Assembly: GCA_964447525.1 (NCBI GenBank)
Contig: CAYUSU010000007.1
Span: 1 to 38,229, forward strand
Direction of reading: 5' to 3'
Source of the DNA: JAFGDH01 sp964447525
GTDB taxonomy: Archaea; Aenigmatarchaeota; Aenigmatarchaeia; QMZP01; QMZT01
Length of the DNA stretch: 38,229 nt
This document shows, one piece after another, positions 15,396 through 23,928 of the stretch (position 1 is the stretch's first letter; every line of letters begins with the position of its first letter). The translations under genes and the position numbers were made by a program. The notes under the pieces were generated by a model that saw only the letters and a program-made list of their open reading frames with translations, did no database searches and was not told where the DNA came from.

Positions 15396-16568
15396 TTAAC
15401 AATCTATAAAAATTAAAGGAACAATCATCTCATCATCACTTATACCGCCATGCTGTCCTTTATCAAATTTCTTTGGTTTTTCATAATTTGCGAGTTTATC
15501 CCTTAAGATATAATTTTCTTTCATGATTAAAACATAATCTCCAACCCTGTCAAAAAGTTTTTTGTTTGGTGTCCCCAATCCATAAAAGTTGTCTTTAATC
15601 AATTGTTCTCCTTTGAAACACCAACAAAATTTTGACATCTCGGTTTTAACAATATTTTCAAATTCTTTTACTTTACTAGGTCTTACAAAAACATTTCTTA
15701 CTCTCGGTTCACCTGCCAAAGGAATTGTTAAACATTCCTTTAGCCCGGCAATATTTTCAATCCAGATCTCAGTTTTTGGGGTTGTGTCAATCAAGCCATG
15801 ATCGGATACAACAAGTACTAATGAATTTGTTCCCTTGACTGATTTGGACAAAGATTCAATCCTATCGTTCAAATCCCAGAAAAATTTATTTACTTTTTTG
15901 CTATTAATCCCTTCTCTGTGGGCCATGGAGTCCAATTCAGAAATATAAGCGTGAATCAGCCTTCTTTTTGTAGATTTCTTTTTTATTAATTTTTTTAATT
16001 TAGTGAATGTATTCTTATAATTTCTCGTTGGAACAATCTCACTATCTTTTAAAACATAACCCGTAAAAGGACTGTTTGAAATTTTTTTGTCAATTAAAGT
16101 AAAACATTTTCCTTTGAAACCCCCATGAAAAGATTTTATATCCATAATTTTATTCATATCAAATTTTGCTTTCGATAATGACTCGCTTCCGTAAGTAGCA
16201 ACAAAAGGCAAAATTGCGGTGATTGCTCCAACTTCTTTAAGATTAATGTCCCATCCTGTAAGTGCATGTTGCTGTGGCGGATATCCTACTAGGAGTGAAG
16301 TGTTTGCACAAACAGTGGTAGATAAAAAAGTTGAAGTCAATTTTGATTTAATATTATCTAATAAAAATGATTTTTTTTGATTTTTCAGATAATTATACCC
16401 AAGTCCATCAACAACAATTAAAACTACGTTTTTGAATTTTTTAAGTTCTCTAGATTTCAAGCAATTAAGTTCTGGATAATCATGTTTCTTTCCGAAGTTA
16501 TTGGAAATAGAACTCATTAAATTAATGATACTATTTCCTTTATAATCTGGTAATGTGAATTCATACAT
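15396..16568 (-). CDS. Type I phosphodiesterase / alkaline-phosphatase-fold hydrolase, 390 aa
   Basis: The alkaline-phosphatase-superfamily motifs are in order: VVDGLGYNYL (metal Asp54), STTVCANTSLLVGYPP (nucleophile Thr84 or Thr85), ELDSMAHREG (D213, H217), VVSDHG (D256, H257) and GQHGG-S-DEM (H373). There is no signal peptide, so the enzyme is cytoplasmic; it probably cleaves a phosphodiester or pyrophosphate bond, but the substrate cannot be told. Length is typical. Codons are far more A/T-rich than the neighbours (AAA, AAT and TTT dominate), suggesting recent acquisition. A C-terminal VPLIFIDC end is usual for the family. Confidence 0.85.
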   Translation of the reverse strand: MYEFTLPDYKGNSIINLMSSISNNFGKKHDYPELNCLKSRELKKFKNVVLIVVDGLGYNYLKNQKKSFLLDNIKSKLTSTFLSTTVCANTSLLVGYPPQQHALTGWDINLKEVGAITAILPFVATYGSESLSKAKFDMNKIMDIKSFHGGFKGKCFTLIDKKISNSPFTGYVLKDSEIVPTRNYKNTFTKLKKLIKKKSTKRRLIHAYISELDSMAHREGINSKKVNKFFWDLNDRIESLSKSVKGTNSLVLVVSDHGLIDTTPKTEIWIENIAGLKECLTIPLAGEPRVRNVFVRPSKVKEFENIVKTEMSKFCWCFKGEQLIKDNFYGLGTPNKKLFDRVGDYVLIMKENYILRDKLANYEKPKKFDKGQHGGISDDEMIVPLIFIDC

Positions 16569-16716
16569 AATATAAAAATAGAGATTTTTTCTTTATAATA
16601 TTTATAAAAATGCCAAAAACTTTCACACATACTATAACTAACTTTCCTACATGGACTAAAGCGGTAAATATTTTATATTAACATGAACAAAAATTGCACA
16701 TAACGAAAATAATTCT

Positions 16717-16863
16717 ATGAAATATCCTACCGTTGCAATGTCTTTTGTGTTCGCCGGGGTTCTCATGTCGGGCGTGTTGACTAATATGAGCGAATACTAT
16801 GATCACAAAACGGAAATAATCAGCAAGGCAATCAACGGGGGTGCCTCTTTCTGCCGAATCTGA
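16717..16863 (+). CDS. Small exported or membrane peptide, 48 aa
   Basis: ATG 16717 to TGA 16861 gives a 48-residue product with a hydrophobic segment at about residues 6-21 (VAMSFVFAGVLMSGVL) followed by a charged helix (SEYYDHKTEIISKAI). A TATA-like TTTTATATTAAC lies about 40 nt upstream. Base composition returns to that of the local genes. No family recognised. Confidence 0.45.
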   Translation: MKYPTVAMSFVFAGVLMSGVLTNMSEYYDHKTEIISKAINGGASFCRI

Positions 16864-16927
16864 GCAGGGGATGTACAAAATGAACGGCGGGCAAAATTTA
16901 TATTAAGCCCAACCCAACATATTTAAT

Positions 16928-17494
16928 ATGGTGTACCGCATCAAGGCCCTTATCCTTTTCATCATGGGCGTGATCATAGCAGTTTCAGGCATAGTCATTT
17001 TTCTGATGTACCCTGACCTTTTCCAGGAAAACACCCGTTCCTATTCGTTCGCAATCATGCTGGTTGGACTGATCTTCGTTGCAGTCGGATCGGTATGGGG
17101 CAAAAAGAGGATGGCGAGGGGGGAAGGGAAGAAAGACTTCTTCTCCGAAACCATTAAGAAATTCGACGATAAGGACAAAGGAAAGAAGAAAGGAAAGGAT
17201 AAGAAAGAAAAACCGGAAGATAAATTGGAAGGGAAACCGGAAGATGAAAAAGGATTCTTCTCCCGATTGGGCGGCAGCGAGCAAAAGATAGAAAAGAAAG
17301 AGATCAGCAGCCATGCAATGAACAAGATGCTTGGCGGGGTTGAATCAAACGTGATCAGGATATACATATGTCCCGGATGCGGGTCAGAGAACCCGGAAGG
17401 TCATAAATTCTGTTCCGAGTGCGGGAAGAAGCTGAAGTTCACGAGGGCACAGAAGAAGGACGATAAAAAACCTGCCGGAAAGGGAAAGAAATAG
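16928..17494 (+). CDS. Membrane protein with Lys-rich linker and C-terminal zinc ribbon, 188 aa
   Basis: Two membrane helices (about residues 5-27 and 37-57) come first, then a very Lys/Glu-rich cytoplasmic linker (about 60-120), then a zinc ribbon, CPGCGSENPEGHKFCSECG (about 148-166), and a basic tail. The zinc ribbon faces the cytoplasm and may bind protein or nucleic acid. TATA-like TTTATATTAAG precedes the ATG by about 25-30 nt. The large UPF0182 gene follows 44 nt downstream on the same strand. Confidence 0.75.
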   Translation: MVYRIKALILFIMGVIIAVSGIVIFLMYPDLFQENTRSYSFAIMLVGLIFVAVGSVWGKKRMARGEGKKDFFSETIKKFDDKDKGKKKGKDKKEKPEDKLEGKPEDEKGFFSRLGGSEQKIEKKEISSHAMNKMLGGVESNVIRIYICPGCGSENPEGHKFCSECGKKLKFTRAQKKDDKKPAGKGKK

Positions 17495-17538
17495 TTTTTC
17501 TGATAATCTTATATATTGTTTCATTCCAATTATACCCT

Positions 17539-20244
17539 ATGCGTGTTGTCGGAAGGTTCATTTTGGCTTTGTTGGTGATTATTTTCGTTATCCTTTCGAT
17601 AGTGATGAGCATATATGCCGATCTGTTCTGGTTCATCAAGCTTGGTTATGAAAATGTGTTCCTAACGATCCTTTTCACCCGGCTGGGGTTATGGTTCATG
17701 TTTTTTGCGGTATTCTTCATCTTTGCCCTGGTTAACATAGGTATCGCCAAACGTGTGTGCCTGGGAAAGGGTAAGAAGAAGAGGAAGACATGGATCGAGG
17801 ATAAGATAATGGTGTCGGTGGCGTTCTTCCTTTCCGTTATAGTGGGAACGGTCTTCTCGAATTGGGATATCGTTCTCAAGTATCTAAATCAGGTGCCGTT
17901 CGGAGTAGCCGACCCCGTGTTCGGGATGGACATAGGATTCTATGTGTTCGAACTGCCTTTATACTCATTTTTGATCGGATTCGGGGCCGTGACCGTTATA
18001 CTCGGCATTGTGATTACATTCATTTCCTACGCATTTTATTCACAATCGTTCAAGAAGCAGGAACCTAGCGAGAATGTCGTGATACAGACGCCGAACGTTC
18101 CTTCATATACTATCGATTTGAAGGCGATGGAGAAGAAGATCGTTCCTCATATGAGTTTCCTGACGGGCCTGCTGTTCTTCCTGATAGCCGACGCGCTCTT
18201 CCTCGGGAGATTTGGAATATTGTTCTCTCCATCGGGTGCGGTTTTCGGGGCAGGCTACACCGACGTACACATAATGCTCCCGTTACTGACCCTCCTTTCG
18301 GTGGTGTCCTTCATCGTGGGGATTTTATTCATACTCAATTTCCGGCTGAATAATACGGGTCTCATACTGAAACTGATCGGCGGGTTTGCAGCGATCGCTG
18401 TTTTGGGAATGATCATTTCGGGAGTGACGCAGGCATTCATCGTTACACCCAACGAATACAATCTGGAGAACGAATACATAGGGAGAAACATCAATTTTAC
18501 GCTTGCAGCCTACGGGCTGGACAGCATGGACGAGAGGATATTCCCGATTTCATATAATTTGTCAAGTTCTGACATAGAGAGGAACCCCGGTACGATCGAT
18601 AACATCCGTTTGTGGGACTGGAGACCGCTCATGATCACATATAACCAGCTCCAGTTGTTCCGCACTTATTATAATTTCTGGGACGTCGACATCGACAGGT
18701 ACAAGATAAACGGCGGTTACAAGGAAGTCATGCTTTCAGCAAGGGGACTTGATACAGGGAACCTCCAGTCCGAGGCAAAAACATGGATAAACGAATACAT
18801 GGTTTATACCCATGGATACGGTCTGGTCATGAATCCGGTGGATAAAGTGACGAAGGACGGCCAGCCGGAGTTCTACATAAAGGACATTCCTCCGAAATCC
18901 AAATATTTCACGGTGGACAGGCCGGAGATATATTACGGCGAGGGGATGTCGGAATACGCACTCGTGAAGACGACGACGGAGGAATTCGATTACCCCAGCG
19001 GGGAACAGAACATTTACACCAGCTACGAAGGAACCGGTGGCGTGGACCTTTCGGACGCTTTCAAACGACTGGTCTATGCGGTGAACTTCGGTTCAATCGA
19101 GCTTTTGCTTTCCGGTTCGCTGAAAGAGAACAGCAGGATAATGATGTACAGGGATGTGGAGAAAAGAGTGTCTTCTATCGCACCGTTCCTTTCGTACGAC
19201 CGCGATCCTTACATCGTGCTTTCGAACGGGAAGTTATACTGGATGCTTGACGCTTACACAACGACGGACATGTATCCTTACTCTGAACCGATGTACGTCA
19301 GCAAGAGGAGCTATTTCAATTATATCAGAAACTCCGTCAAAGTGGTCGTGGACGCCTATAATGGCGACGTAAAGTTTTACGTGATAGATAATGATGATCC
19401 AATGATCAAGGCATACGATAAGATGTTCCCGGGGATTTTCGAGAGTTTCGATAACATGGACCCCGGTCTCAGGGAACACATTCGCTATCCTGAAGACCTT
19501 TTCAGCGTGCAGGCCGCGCTTTATTCCGAATATCACATGAAGGACCCGAGGGTGTTCTACAACAAGGAAGACACTTGGGTGATTCCTAACGAGATATACC
19601 GTGGCTCCAGGCAGGAGATGCAGCCTTATTACGTGATCGTCCGCCTGCCAGGCGATGACAAAGAGAAGTTCATACTGATGATACCATTCATCCCGAGGGG
19701 AAAGGAGAACCTCGTAGGATGGATGGCAGCCGTTTCGGACTTCCCGGATTATGGCGAACTCGTTGTATACCGGTTCTCGAAACAGGAACTCACTTACGGT
19801 CCCATGCAGATAGAGGCCAGGATAGACCAGAACACCGACATATCCCAGCTCATCACTCTTTGGTCCCAGGCAGGGTCCGACGTGATCAGAGGTAATACTC
19901 TGGTCATACCTATAGAAGATTCGATAGTTTACATCGAGCCGTTATACCTGGAAGCGACCGAGAAGGGGACGCTTCCGGAACTGAAGAGGGTCATAGTGGT
20001 CTACGGGAACCGGCTGGAGATGAGAGACACGTTGTCAGAAGCGCTTTCCGCCGTGTTCGGAAGCGTGCCGAATGTTCCGCAATCGCCTTCAACCGGTCTT
20101 CCAACCACATCCGATGAGACCCTGTCGCAGATATCCGGCCTTTACGACAAGGCGCAATCATCCCTTAGAGCGGGTGATCTGAAGACATATGCAGAGTATT
20201 TAGAACAGATAGAACAGCTTCTTGAATCGTGGAAATCGTCTTAA
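17539..20244 (+). CDS. UPF0182 family membrane protein, 901 aa
   Basis: Seven membrane helices occupy about residues 7-293 and a large extracytoplasmic domain fills the rest. Conserved UPF0182 features are visible: NINFTLAAYGLD after the last helix, RPEIYYGEGMSEYALVKT, EFDYPSGEQN and YEGTGGVDLSDAFKRLVYA. The C-terminal 60 residues form a helical segment (LSQISGLYDKAQSSL...) typical of the family end. Length is normal (about 900-1000). The biochemical role of the family is unknown. The ATG at 17539 begins a typical short basic start before helix 1. Confidence 0.9.
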   Translation: MRVVGRFILALLVIIFVILSIVMSIYADLFWFIKLGYENVFLTILFTRLGLWFMFFAVFFIFALVNIGIAKRVCLGKGKKKRKTWIEDKIMVSVAFFLSVIVGTVFSNWDIVLKYLNQVPFGVADPVFGMDIGFYVFELPLYSFLIGFGAVTVILGIVITFISYAFYSQSFKKQEPSENVVIQTPNVPSYTIDLKAMEKKIVPHMSFLTGLLFFLIADALFLGRFGILFSPSGAVFGAGYTDVHIMLPLLTLLSVVSFIVGILFILNFRLNNTGLILKLIGGFAAIAVLGMIISGVTQAFIVTPNEYNLENEYIGRNINFTLAAYGLDSMDERIFPISYNLSSSDIERNPGTIDNIRLWDWRPLMITYNQLQLFRTYYNFWDVDIDRYKINGGYKEVMLSARGLDTGNLQSEAKTWINEYMVYTHGYGLVMNPVDKVTKDGQPEFYIKDIPPKSKYFTVDRPEIYYGEGMSEYALVKTTTEEFDYPSGEQNIYTSYEGTGGVDLSDAFKRLVYAVNFGSIELLLSGSLKENSRIMMYRDVEKRVSSIAPFLSYDRDPYIVLSNGKLYWMLDAYTTTDMYPYSEPMYVSKRSYFNYIRNSVKVVVDAYNGDVKFYVIDNDDPMIKAYDKMFPGIFESFDNMDPGLREHIRYPEDLFSVQAALYSEYHMKDPRVFYNKEDTWVIPNEIYRGSRQEMQPYYVIVRLPGDDKEKFILMIPFIPRGKENLVGWMAAVSDFPDYGELVVYRFSKQELTYGPMQIEARIDQNTDISQLITLWSQAGSDVIRGNTLVIPIEDSIVYIEPLYLEATEKGTLPELKRVIVVYGNRLEMRDTLSEALSAVFGSVPNVPQSPSTGLPTTSDETLSQISGLYDKAQSSLRAGDLKTYAEYLEQIEQLLESWKSS

Positions 20245-20249
20245 CAAAC

Positions 20250-21041
20250 TTAGGTTAGATACTTTCTTACTATCTCTATCATCTTCTCATGACGGATTCC
20301 GTTGCTCGCGATAGTGGCGGGGCGATCCTGCCCGCTGACCGGGATGTATGTGAACCTGCCGCCGGCTTCCCTTATTATCACGTCTCCCGCCGCTATGTCC
20401 CACGCATGGGGATCGTTGTGGAATCCGTAATCCATCCCGCCCTCCGCGATCATGCATAATTCGATTGAGCAGCAGTGGAGCATCTTCCTTCCGAGATGAG
20501 GAATGATCTCAAAAAACTCCCTGATTATTTTCTGGCATTCTTCTACGCGATGTTTGTCGGTGTGGGAATCCACCACGAGGCATGGTAGTTTCATATTCTC
20601 ATCGGAAACCGAAAGTTTTCCCGTTTTCCCGTTATGTTCCAGATATGCCCCTTCTCCCTCGGAAGCGAAATATAATTTCTTAAAGAACGGCGCATAGACC
20701 ACTCCTATTATCCCTTTCCCGTTGTGGCGAACGCCTATCGAAACTGCAAACACGGGATCACCGCGAACGAAGTTGTTGGTCCCGTCGAGCGGATCTATGT
20801 CCCACTCGAATTCATTCCCCTTCTTGTCGGGGTTCTCCTCGCTCACGATCGCATGGTCCGGATATTTTTCATGTATTATTTTCCTCAGAAAATTGTCGCT
20901 TTCCATGTCCGCTTCCGATACGAAGGAATAATCAGCCTTTATTTCAGAGTTCAGTTCCTCCGCCTCGAAATATTTCAAAAGGATTTCTCCGGCTTTGAGT
21001 GCGATTTCCTTCGCAAATTCGAGCATTTCACAATTATCCAT
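20250..21041 (-). CDS. suhB: Inositol monophosphatase family protein, 263 aa
   Basis: All metal and substrate motifs of the IMPase/SuhB family are present: E68-E69 in VSEEN, WDIDPLDGTNNF (D81, D83, D86), and HAWDIAAGDVIIREAGG (D215). The length is that of the family. Archaeal members remove phosphate from inositol-1-phosphate and often also from fructose-1,6-bisphosphate. With the inositol-phosphate synthase at 28.3 kb it could complete inositol synthesis, though the two genes are 7 kb apart and not in one operon. It is convergent with the UPF0182 gene, with 5 nt between. Confidence 0.9.
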   Translation of the reverse strand: MDNCEMLEFAKEIALKAGEILLKYFEAEELNSEIKADYSFVSEADMESDNFLRKIIHEKYPDHAIVSEENPDKKGNEFEWDIDPLDGTNNFVRGDPVFAVSIGVRHNGKGIIGVVYAPFFKKLYFASEGEGAYLEHNGKTGKLSVSDENMKLPCLVVDSHTDKHRVEECQKIIREFFEIIPHLGRKMLHCCSIELCMIAEGGMDYGFHNDPHAWDIAAGDVIIREAGGRFTYIPVSGQDRPATIASNGIRHEKMIEIVRKYLT

Positions 21042-21165
21042 TTCATCACAATTAGTATAAGTTCGGATTCAGATATAAAAAACATCTTTTCCTAATTCAA
21101 TCAGGTGTTGTATGACGGCTTAAACAAGAAATTTATGAGCTGTCTTTCAAAAGAGGTGATTTCGT

Positions 21166-21453
21166 ATGTTGTCGGAAATACCGATAAATTTGTCAAAAGT
21201 GAGCAAAGAAGATCTTGACACGGAGATAATGAGGGCAGGCGTCATTGCCGAGCTGGACGCCATTAACCTTTACGAACAGATGGCTGCAATGGCGAATGAC
21301 GAGAACCTGAAGAAGGTGCTTCTGGCCATTGCCAGGGAGGAGAAGGAACACGTCGGGGAGTTTCAGGCGCTTCTCCTGAATGCGGACAAGGAACAGGTTA
21401 AAGAGATGGAAGATGGGAAGAAAGAGGTAGAGGAACTTACGGGGGTGTCTTGA
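21166..21453 (+). CDS. Ferritin-like two-helix protein (encapsulated-ferritin type), 95 aa
   Basis: The product has one helix pair with the iron ligands of the EncFtn-like/rubrerythrin superfamily: E29-x6-Y36 (AELDAINLYEQ) and E59-x2-H62 (REEKEHVGEF). A half-ferritin of this size normally forms a four-helix bundle by dimerisation. It probably binds and oxidises iron in the cytoplasm. A good ribosome site (AGAGGTGAT) precedes the ATG. The stop overlaps the superoxide reductase start (TGATG), so the two are translationally coupled, which fits a role in oxygen defence. Confidence 0.85.
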   Translation: MLSEIPINLSKVSKEDLDTEIMRAGVIAELDAINLYEQMAAMANDENLKKVLLAIAREEKEHVGEFQALLLNADKEQVKEMEDGKKEVEELTGVS

Positions 21454-21827
21454 TGACGGAATTCAGACAGGTATATAAGTGCGAAATATGCGGCAACATA
21501 GTCGAGGTTCTTCATACCGGAGTCGGTGAACTCGTATGCTGCGGACAGCCGATGAATCTGATGGAAGAGCATACAGCCGATTCGTCCCTCGAGAAGCACG
21601 TTCCGGTGGTTGAGAAGAGCGAAAAGGGCCTGAACGTGAATGTAGGATCAGTCCCCCATCCCATGGAAGAGAAGCATTACATTGAATGGATCGAGGTCTT
21701 CTCGGACGGAACCCTCTGCAGAAGATTCCTGAAGCCGGGAGACAAACCGGAAGCGGATTTTTGCCTGATTTCGGAGAATGTCGAATCCAGGGAATACTGC
21801 AATGTTCACGGTTTGTGGAAGTCGTGA
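21453..21827 (+). CDS. dfx: 2Fe superoxide reductase (desulfoferrodoxin), 124 aa
   Basis: The N-terminal desulforedoxin domain has C10, C13, C29 and C30 (CEICG ... CCGQPM). The catalytic domain has ligands H49, H69, H75, C116 and H119, plus E47 and K48 next to the site, the same numbering as in the well-studied Desulfarculus baarsii enzyme. It reduces superoxide to hydrogen peroxide without making oxygen. ATG 21453 overlaps the upstream ferritin-like stop. Electrons could come from the free desulforedoxin encoded at 23.05 kb. Confidence 0.95.
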   Translation: MTEFRQVYKCEICGNIVEVLHTGVGELVCCGQPMNLMEEHTADSSLEKHVPVVEKSEKGLNVNVGSVPHPMEEKHYIEWIEVFSDGTLCRRFLKPGDKPEADFCLISENVESREYCNVHGLWKS

Positions 21828-21846
21828 ATCCCCTTTTTCTTTTATT

Positions 21847-21862
21847 TTCGGTTTTTTCCGAA
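21847..21862. promoter_or_regulatory. TTCGG-N6-CCGAA palindrome, copy 2
   Basis: TTCGG TTTTTT CCGAA lies 13 nt before the TATA box TTTATAA (21876-21882) of the Cys-rich lipoprotein gene, exactly the spacing seen at the membrane-anchored regulator gene (copy 3). This position, next to the TFB site, suits an operator or activator site. It is 20 nt past the superoxide reductase stop. Confidence 0.6.
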
Positions 21863-21919
21863 GGAAACTGGAGTTTTTATAAGGGATTCAGAGGAATTAT
21901 AAAGCGGAAGGTGATGTTC

Positions 21920-22858
21920 ATGAAATTAAGATGTTTTGGTATCATTCCTGTAATTTTAATGTTGGTTTTTGTTTCCGGTTGCGTCAGCAGCGCGCAGGAC
22001 GAGGTTTCAGTCTCGAAATTCTTATCCGCTCCGGTGTACGACATGGACGTTGCCGTTTCCGGCGAGGTGAACAATCTCGGAGAGATGTTTTGTCCGTGTT
22101 TCACCCTTACTCACGACGGCTCAAGCGTTGATGTCTGGTACGACCTTATGGTGGACGGCGACATAAAATGGCCGTCTGTCGGGATGAGCGGGATAGAGAA
22201 CGGGGACAAGGTGATCGTGTTCGGCCAGCTGAGGTCCGTTAACGGGTCCATGCCCTCAGCGACATTCTGGGCAAAATCCGTGATTAAAGCGGATATAGTT
22301 ATCGGTGGAGAAAAGGACGAACATGGTTGTCTGGTTGCGGCAGGATATACCTGGTGCGAAAACAAGGGCAAGTGCCTTCGAACATGGGAAGAACCATGTG
22401 TCACCAATTTTGAGGAATGTATTGCTGAAGGGAATCCCGTTATGGAGAGCTATCCGAGACAGTGTTCGGCCCCTGACGGGACCACGTTCACCGAAGAGTT
22501 GTATGATTTATCCGGGTGTAACCAGTCATGCATCGAGAGCGGTTTCAGTGTGGGACACTGCATGGAGCCGGCTGAGATATGCGAAGATGACGTTGAAAGC
22601 GGCGGTTGCTTCGTCCCGGGTTCGGATGACTGCGATATCGCAGGAAAGTGCAAATGCTACTGCAAGCATGAAAACGGAACCGGCAGGACAAAGATTGCCA
22701 ACCCGGCTTCCGTATACTGCGAAGAGCAGGGAGGAACGATCATTTTCCATGAAACTTCCGGAGGGATTGCAGGATACTGTGATATCAAAGGGAAGGTATG
22801 CGAAGAATGGGAATACTTCATGAGCGAAGGAACCACCTGCAACGAGATGGGTGTATAA
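21920..22858 (+). CDS. Cys-rich lipoprotein with OB-fold-like and DUF333 domains, 312 aa
   Basis: A lipoprotein signal (VILMLVFVSGC) is followed by an OB-fold-like segment (about residues 38-112: DVAVSGEVNN, DKVIVFGQL), a Cys block (GCLVAAGYTWCENKGKCLRTWEEPC), a middle Cys-rich part, and a C-terminal DUF333 domain (ANPASVYCEEQGG ... CEEWEYF). It is exported and disulphide-rich; function unknown. The ribosome site GGAAGGTG fits ATG 21920 rather than ATG 21914. The promoter has a TTCGG-N6-CCGAA palindrome 13 nt before the TATA box, suggesting control by the membrane-anchored regulator at 24.7 kb. Confidence 0.8.
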   Translation: MKLRCFGIIPVILMLVFVSGCVSSAQDEVSVSKFLSAPVYDMDVAVSGEVNNLGEMFCPCFTLTHDGSSVDVWYDLMVDGDIKWPSVGMSGIENGDKVIVFGQLRSVNGSMPSATFWAKSVIKADIVIGGEKDEHGCLVAAGYTWCENKGKCLRTWEEPCVTNFEECIAEGNPVMESYPRQCSAPDGTTFTEELYDLSGCNQSCIESGFSVGHCMEPAEICEDDVESGGCFVPGSDDCDIAGKCKCYCKHENGTGRTKIANPASVYCEEQGGTIIFHETSGGIAGYCDIKGKVCEEWEYFMSEGTTCNEMGV

Positions 22859-22935
22859 ACAACACCTGAAACCTTTATATCAGAGATGATCGTAATTATT
22901 AATATTAACATTTGAAATCTATAAGGGGTGTTTTA

Positions 22936-23046
22936 ATGGGAATTGTCCAGAAAATAAAGAATTTGTTCAAGAAAGAGAAAAAAGAGGAATCCGTAGCGGC
23001 TCCTGCACAAAGTCCTCCGCCTGAACAAACTGAATCAAGCCAGTGA
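22936..23046 (+). CDS. Small protein with amphipathic Lys-rich helix, 36 aa
   Basis: ATG 22936 to TGA 23044. The product starts with an amphipathic helix (MGIVQKIKNLFKKEKK) and ends in a Pro/Gln-rich tail (APAQSPPPEQTESSQ). The helix could tether it to the membrane face. A ribosome-like AAGGGGTG lies 9-16 nt before the ATG and TTTATATCAG further upstream. It is 5 nt before a free desulforedoxin gene, so the two form an operon. Confidence 0.55.
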   Translation: MGIVQKIKNLFKKEKKEESVAAPAQSPPPEQTESSQ

Positions 23047-23051
23047 GTTAT

Positions 23052-23180
23052 ATGCCCGTGAAATTCATAGGGGAAAAGTACAGATGTGAAATCTGCGGTA
23101 ATGAGGTCACAGTTACCAAGGTGGGTGGGGGAATTCTTTCTTGTTGTGACCAGCCCATGACATTGGTCGGGGACAACTGA
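23052..23180 (+). CDS. Desulforedoxin-like iron protein, 42 aa
   Basis: ATG 23052 to TGA 23178. The iron-binding Cys pattern is complete: C12-x2-C15 (YRCEICGNEV) and C31-C32 (SCCDQPM), the same as the N-terminal domain of superoxide reductase encoded 1.6 kb upstream. The length is close to that of the 36-residue homodimeric desulforedoxin of Desulfovibrio gigas. It probably carries electrons, plausibly to the superoxide reductase. Confidence 0.85.
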   Translation: MPVKFIGEKYRCEICGNEVTVTKVGGGILSCCDQPMTLVGDN

Positions 23181-23503
23181 AAACACTGTTGACCATTGCT
23201 CATTTTTTCTTATTCACTACTTCAAGTTAACATAAACACTGTTATATTTGGGAAATGAAAACCGATATACTACGGCAATACAATTTCTGTAAAACCTATG
23301 TTAAAAAATATATTTTTTGACTTATTCTTTTGATCATGAATATGTATATAAACCCCTCTCAACATAACATTAAACATTATTTGGTAGGTCGGGGTTGGGG
23401 TGTTTTTCGATCTGGTTTGATATTGTTCCAGATCAGTTTTCTTTTCTAAAAACCATGTTATTGTTCCAGTCAAACTTATATTTTTTGTTCCCAAATTCTA
23501 TGT
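23181..23503. other. Intergenic region with promoter, G-rich run and hairpin
   Basis: No credible gene. It holds a TATA box (TATATAAA, 23345-23352), a G-rich run at 23383-23400 (GGTAGGTCGGGGTTGGGG) and a perfect 7-bp inverted repeat with a T-rich tail (23409-23434). A second TATA-like TTATATTTTT at about 23477 serves the next gene. The first promoter may make a short transcript. Confidence 0.45.
23377..23450 (+). ncRNA. Candidate small RNA ending at a hairpin
   Basis: The box at 23345-23352 predicts a transcription start near 23377. The RNA would begin with a G-rich run (possible two-layer quadruplex), then a stem GATCTGG/CCAGATC with a 12-nt loop, then TTTTCTTTTC. No protein start follows at the right place, since ATG 23504 has its own TATA. 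No known RNA family is recognised. Confidence 0.25.
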
Positions 23504-23920
23504 ATGACCGGCCAGATCATAAATGTGACGCTCGATTCCAAGTTGTCGTGGAACATCAATTCCCCGCATCCCGTCATAACCGAACTGAAAGAGCTGGAGA
23601 ACGAAGGGAGAGTGAAGATACACACCGCCGATTCCCTGATGGAACGACTGGAGAAGGTGGATCAGAGGACGTACGATATGATCCGCGACGTAACCCACTG
23701 GGGGCGGGGAGCAAAAACGCTGGATGATCACACGGACATATGCCTGATGGCTGATCACCATGATTCTCATAGAGACTATTTCCTGACGATTGATGAGAAC
23801 AAGATACTCAGGAGAAAGGAAAAGCTCGCCAAATTGGGGATCAATGCAAAGTTCCCTGACCGGAAATTCGTTAAAGAGATCCGGGAGCACGCGGACAGGG
23901 AGTTTCCTGTCGGGGAATAA
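23504..23920 (+). CDS. PIN-like domain protein, 138 aa
   Basis: The start (VTLDSKLSWNIN), the central LDDHTDICLMADHH acidic segment and FLTIDENKILRRKEKLAKLGI followed by a PDRKFVKEI end resemble the layout of PIN-fold nucleases (early Asp, middle D/E, T-x-D-x-x-L near the end). The match is by pattern only. If right, it would cut RNA; no antitoxin gene is next to it. TATA-like TTATATTTTT lies about 25 nt before ATG 23504, a leaderless start. Confidence 0.55.
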   Translation: MTGQIINVTLDSKLSWNINSPHPVITELKELENEGRVKIHTADSLMERLEKVDQRTYDMIRDVTHWGRGAKTLDDHTDICLMADHHDSHRDYFLTIDENKILRRKEKLAKLGINAKFPDRKFVKEIREHADREFPVGE

Positions 23921-23928
23921 AAAATATT

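Noticed and set aside
23270..23494. Minus-strand frame of 74 codons in the intergenic region
   Set aside because: It starts with TTG inside the promoter of the PIN-like gene, has no ribosome site or TATA, and its composition is that of antisense AT-rich DNA. A promoter, G-run and hairpin on the plus strand explain the region better.
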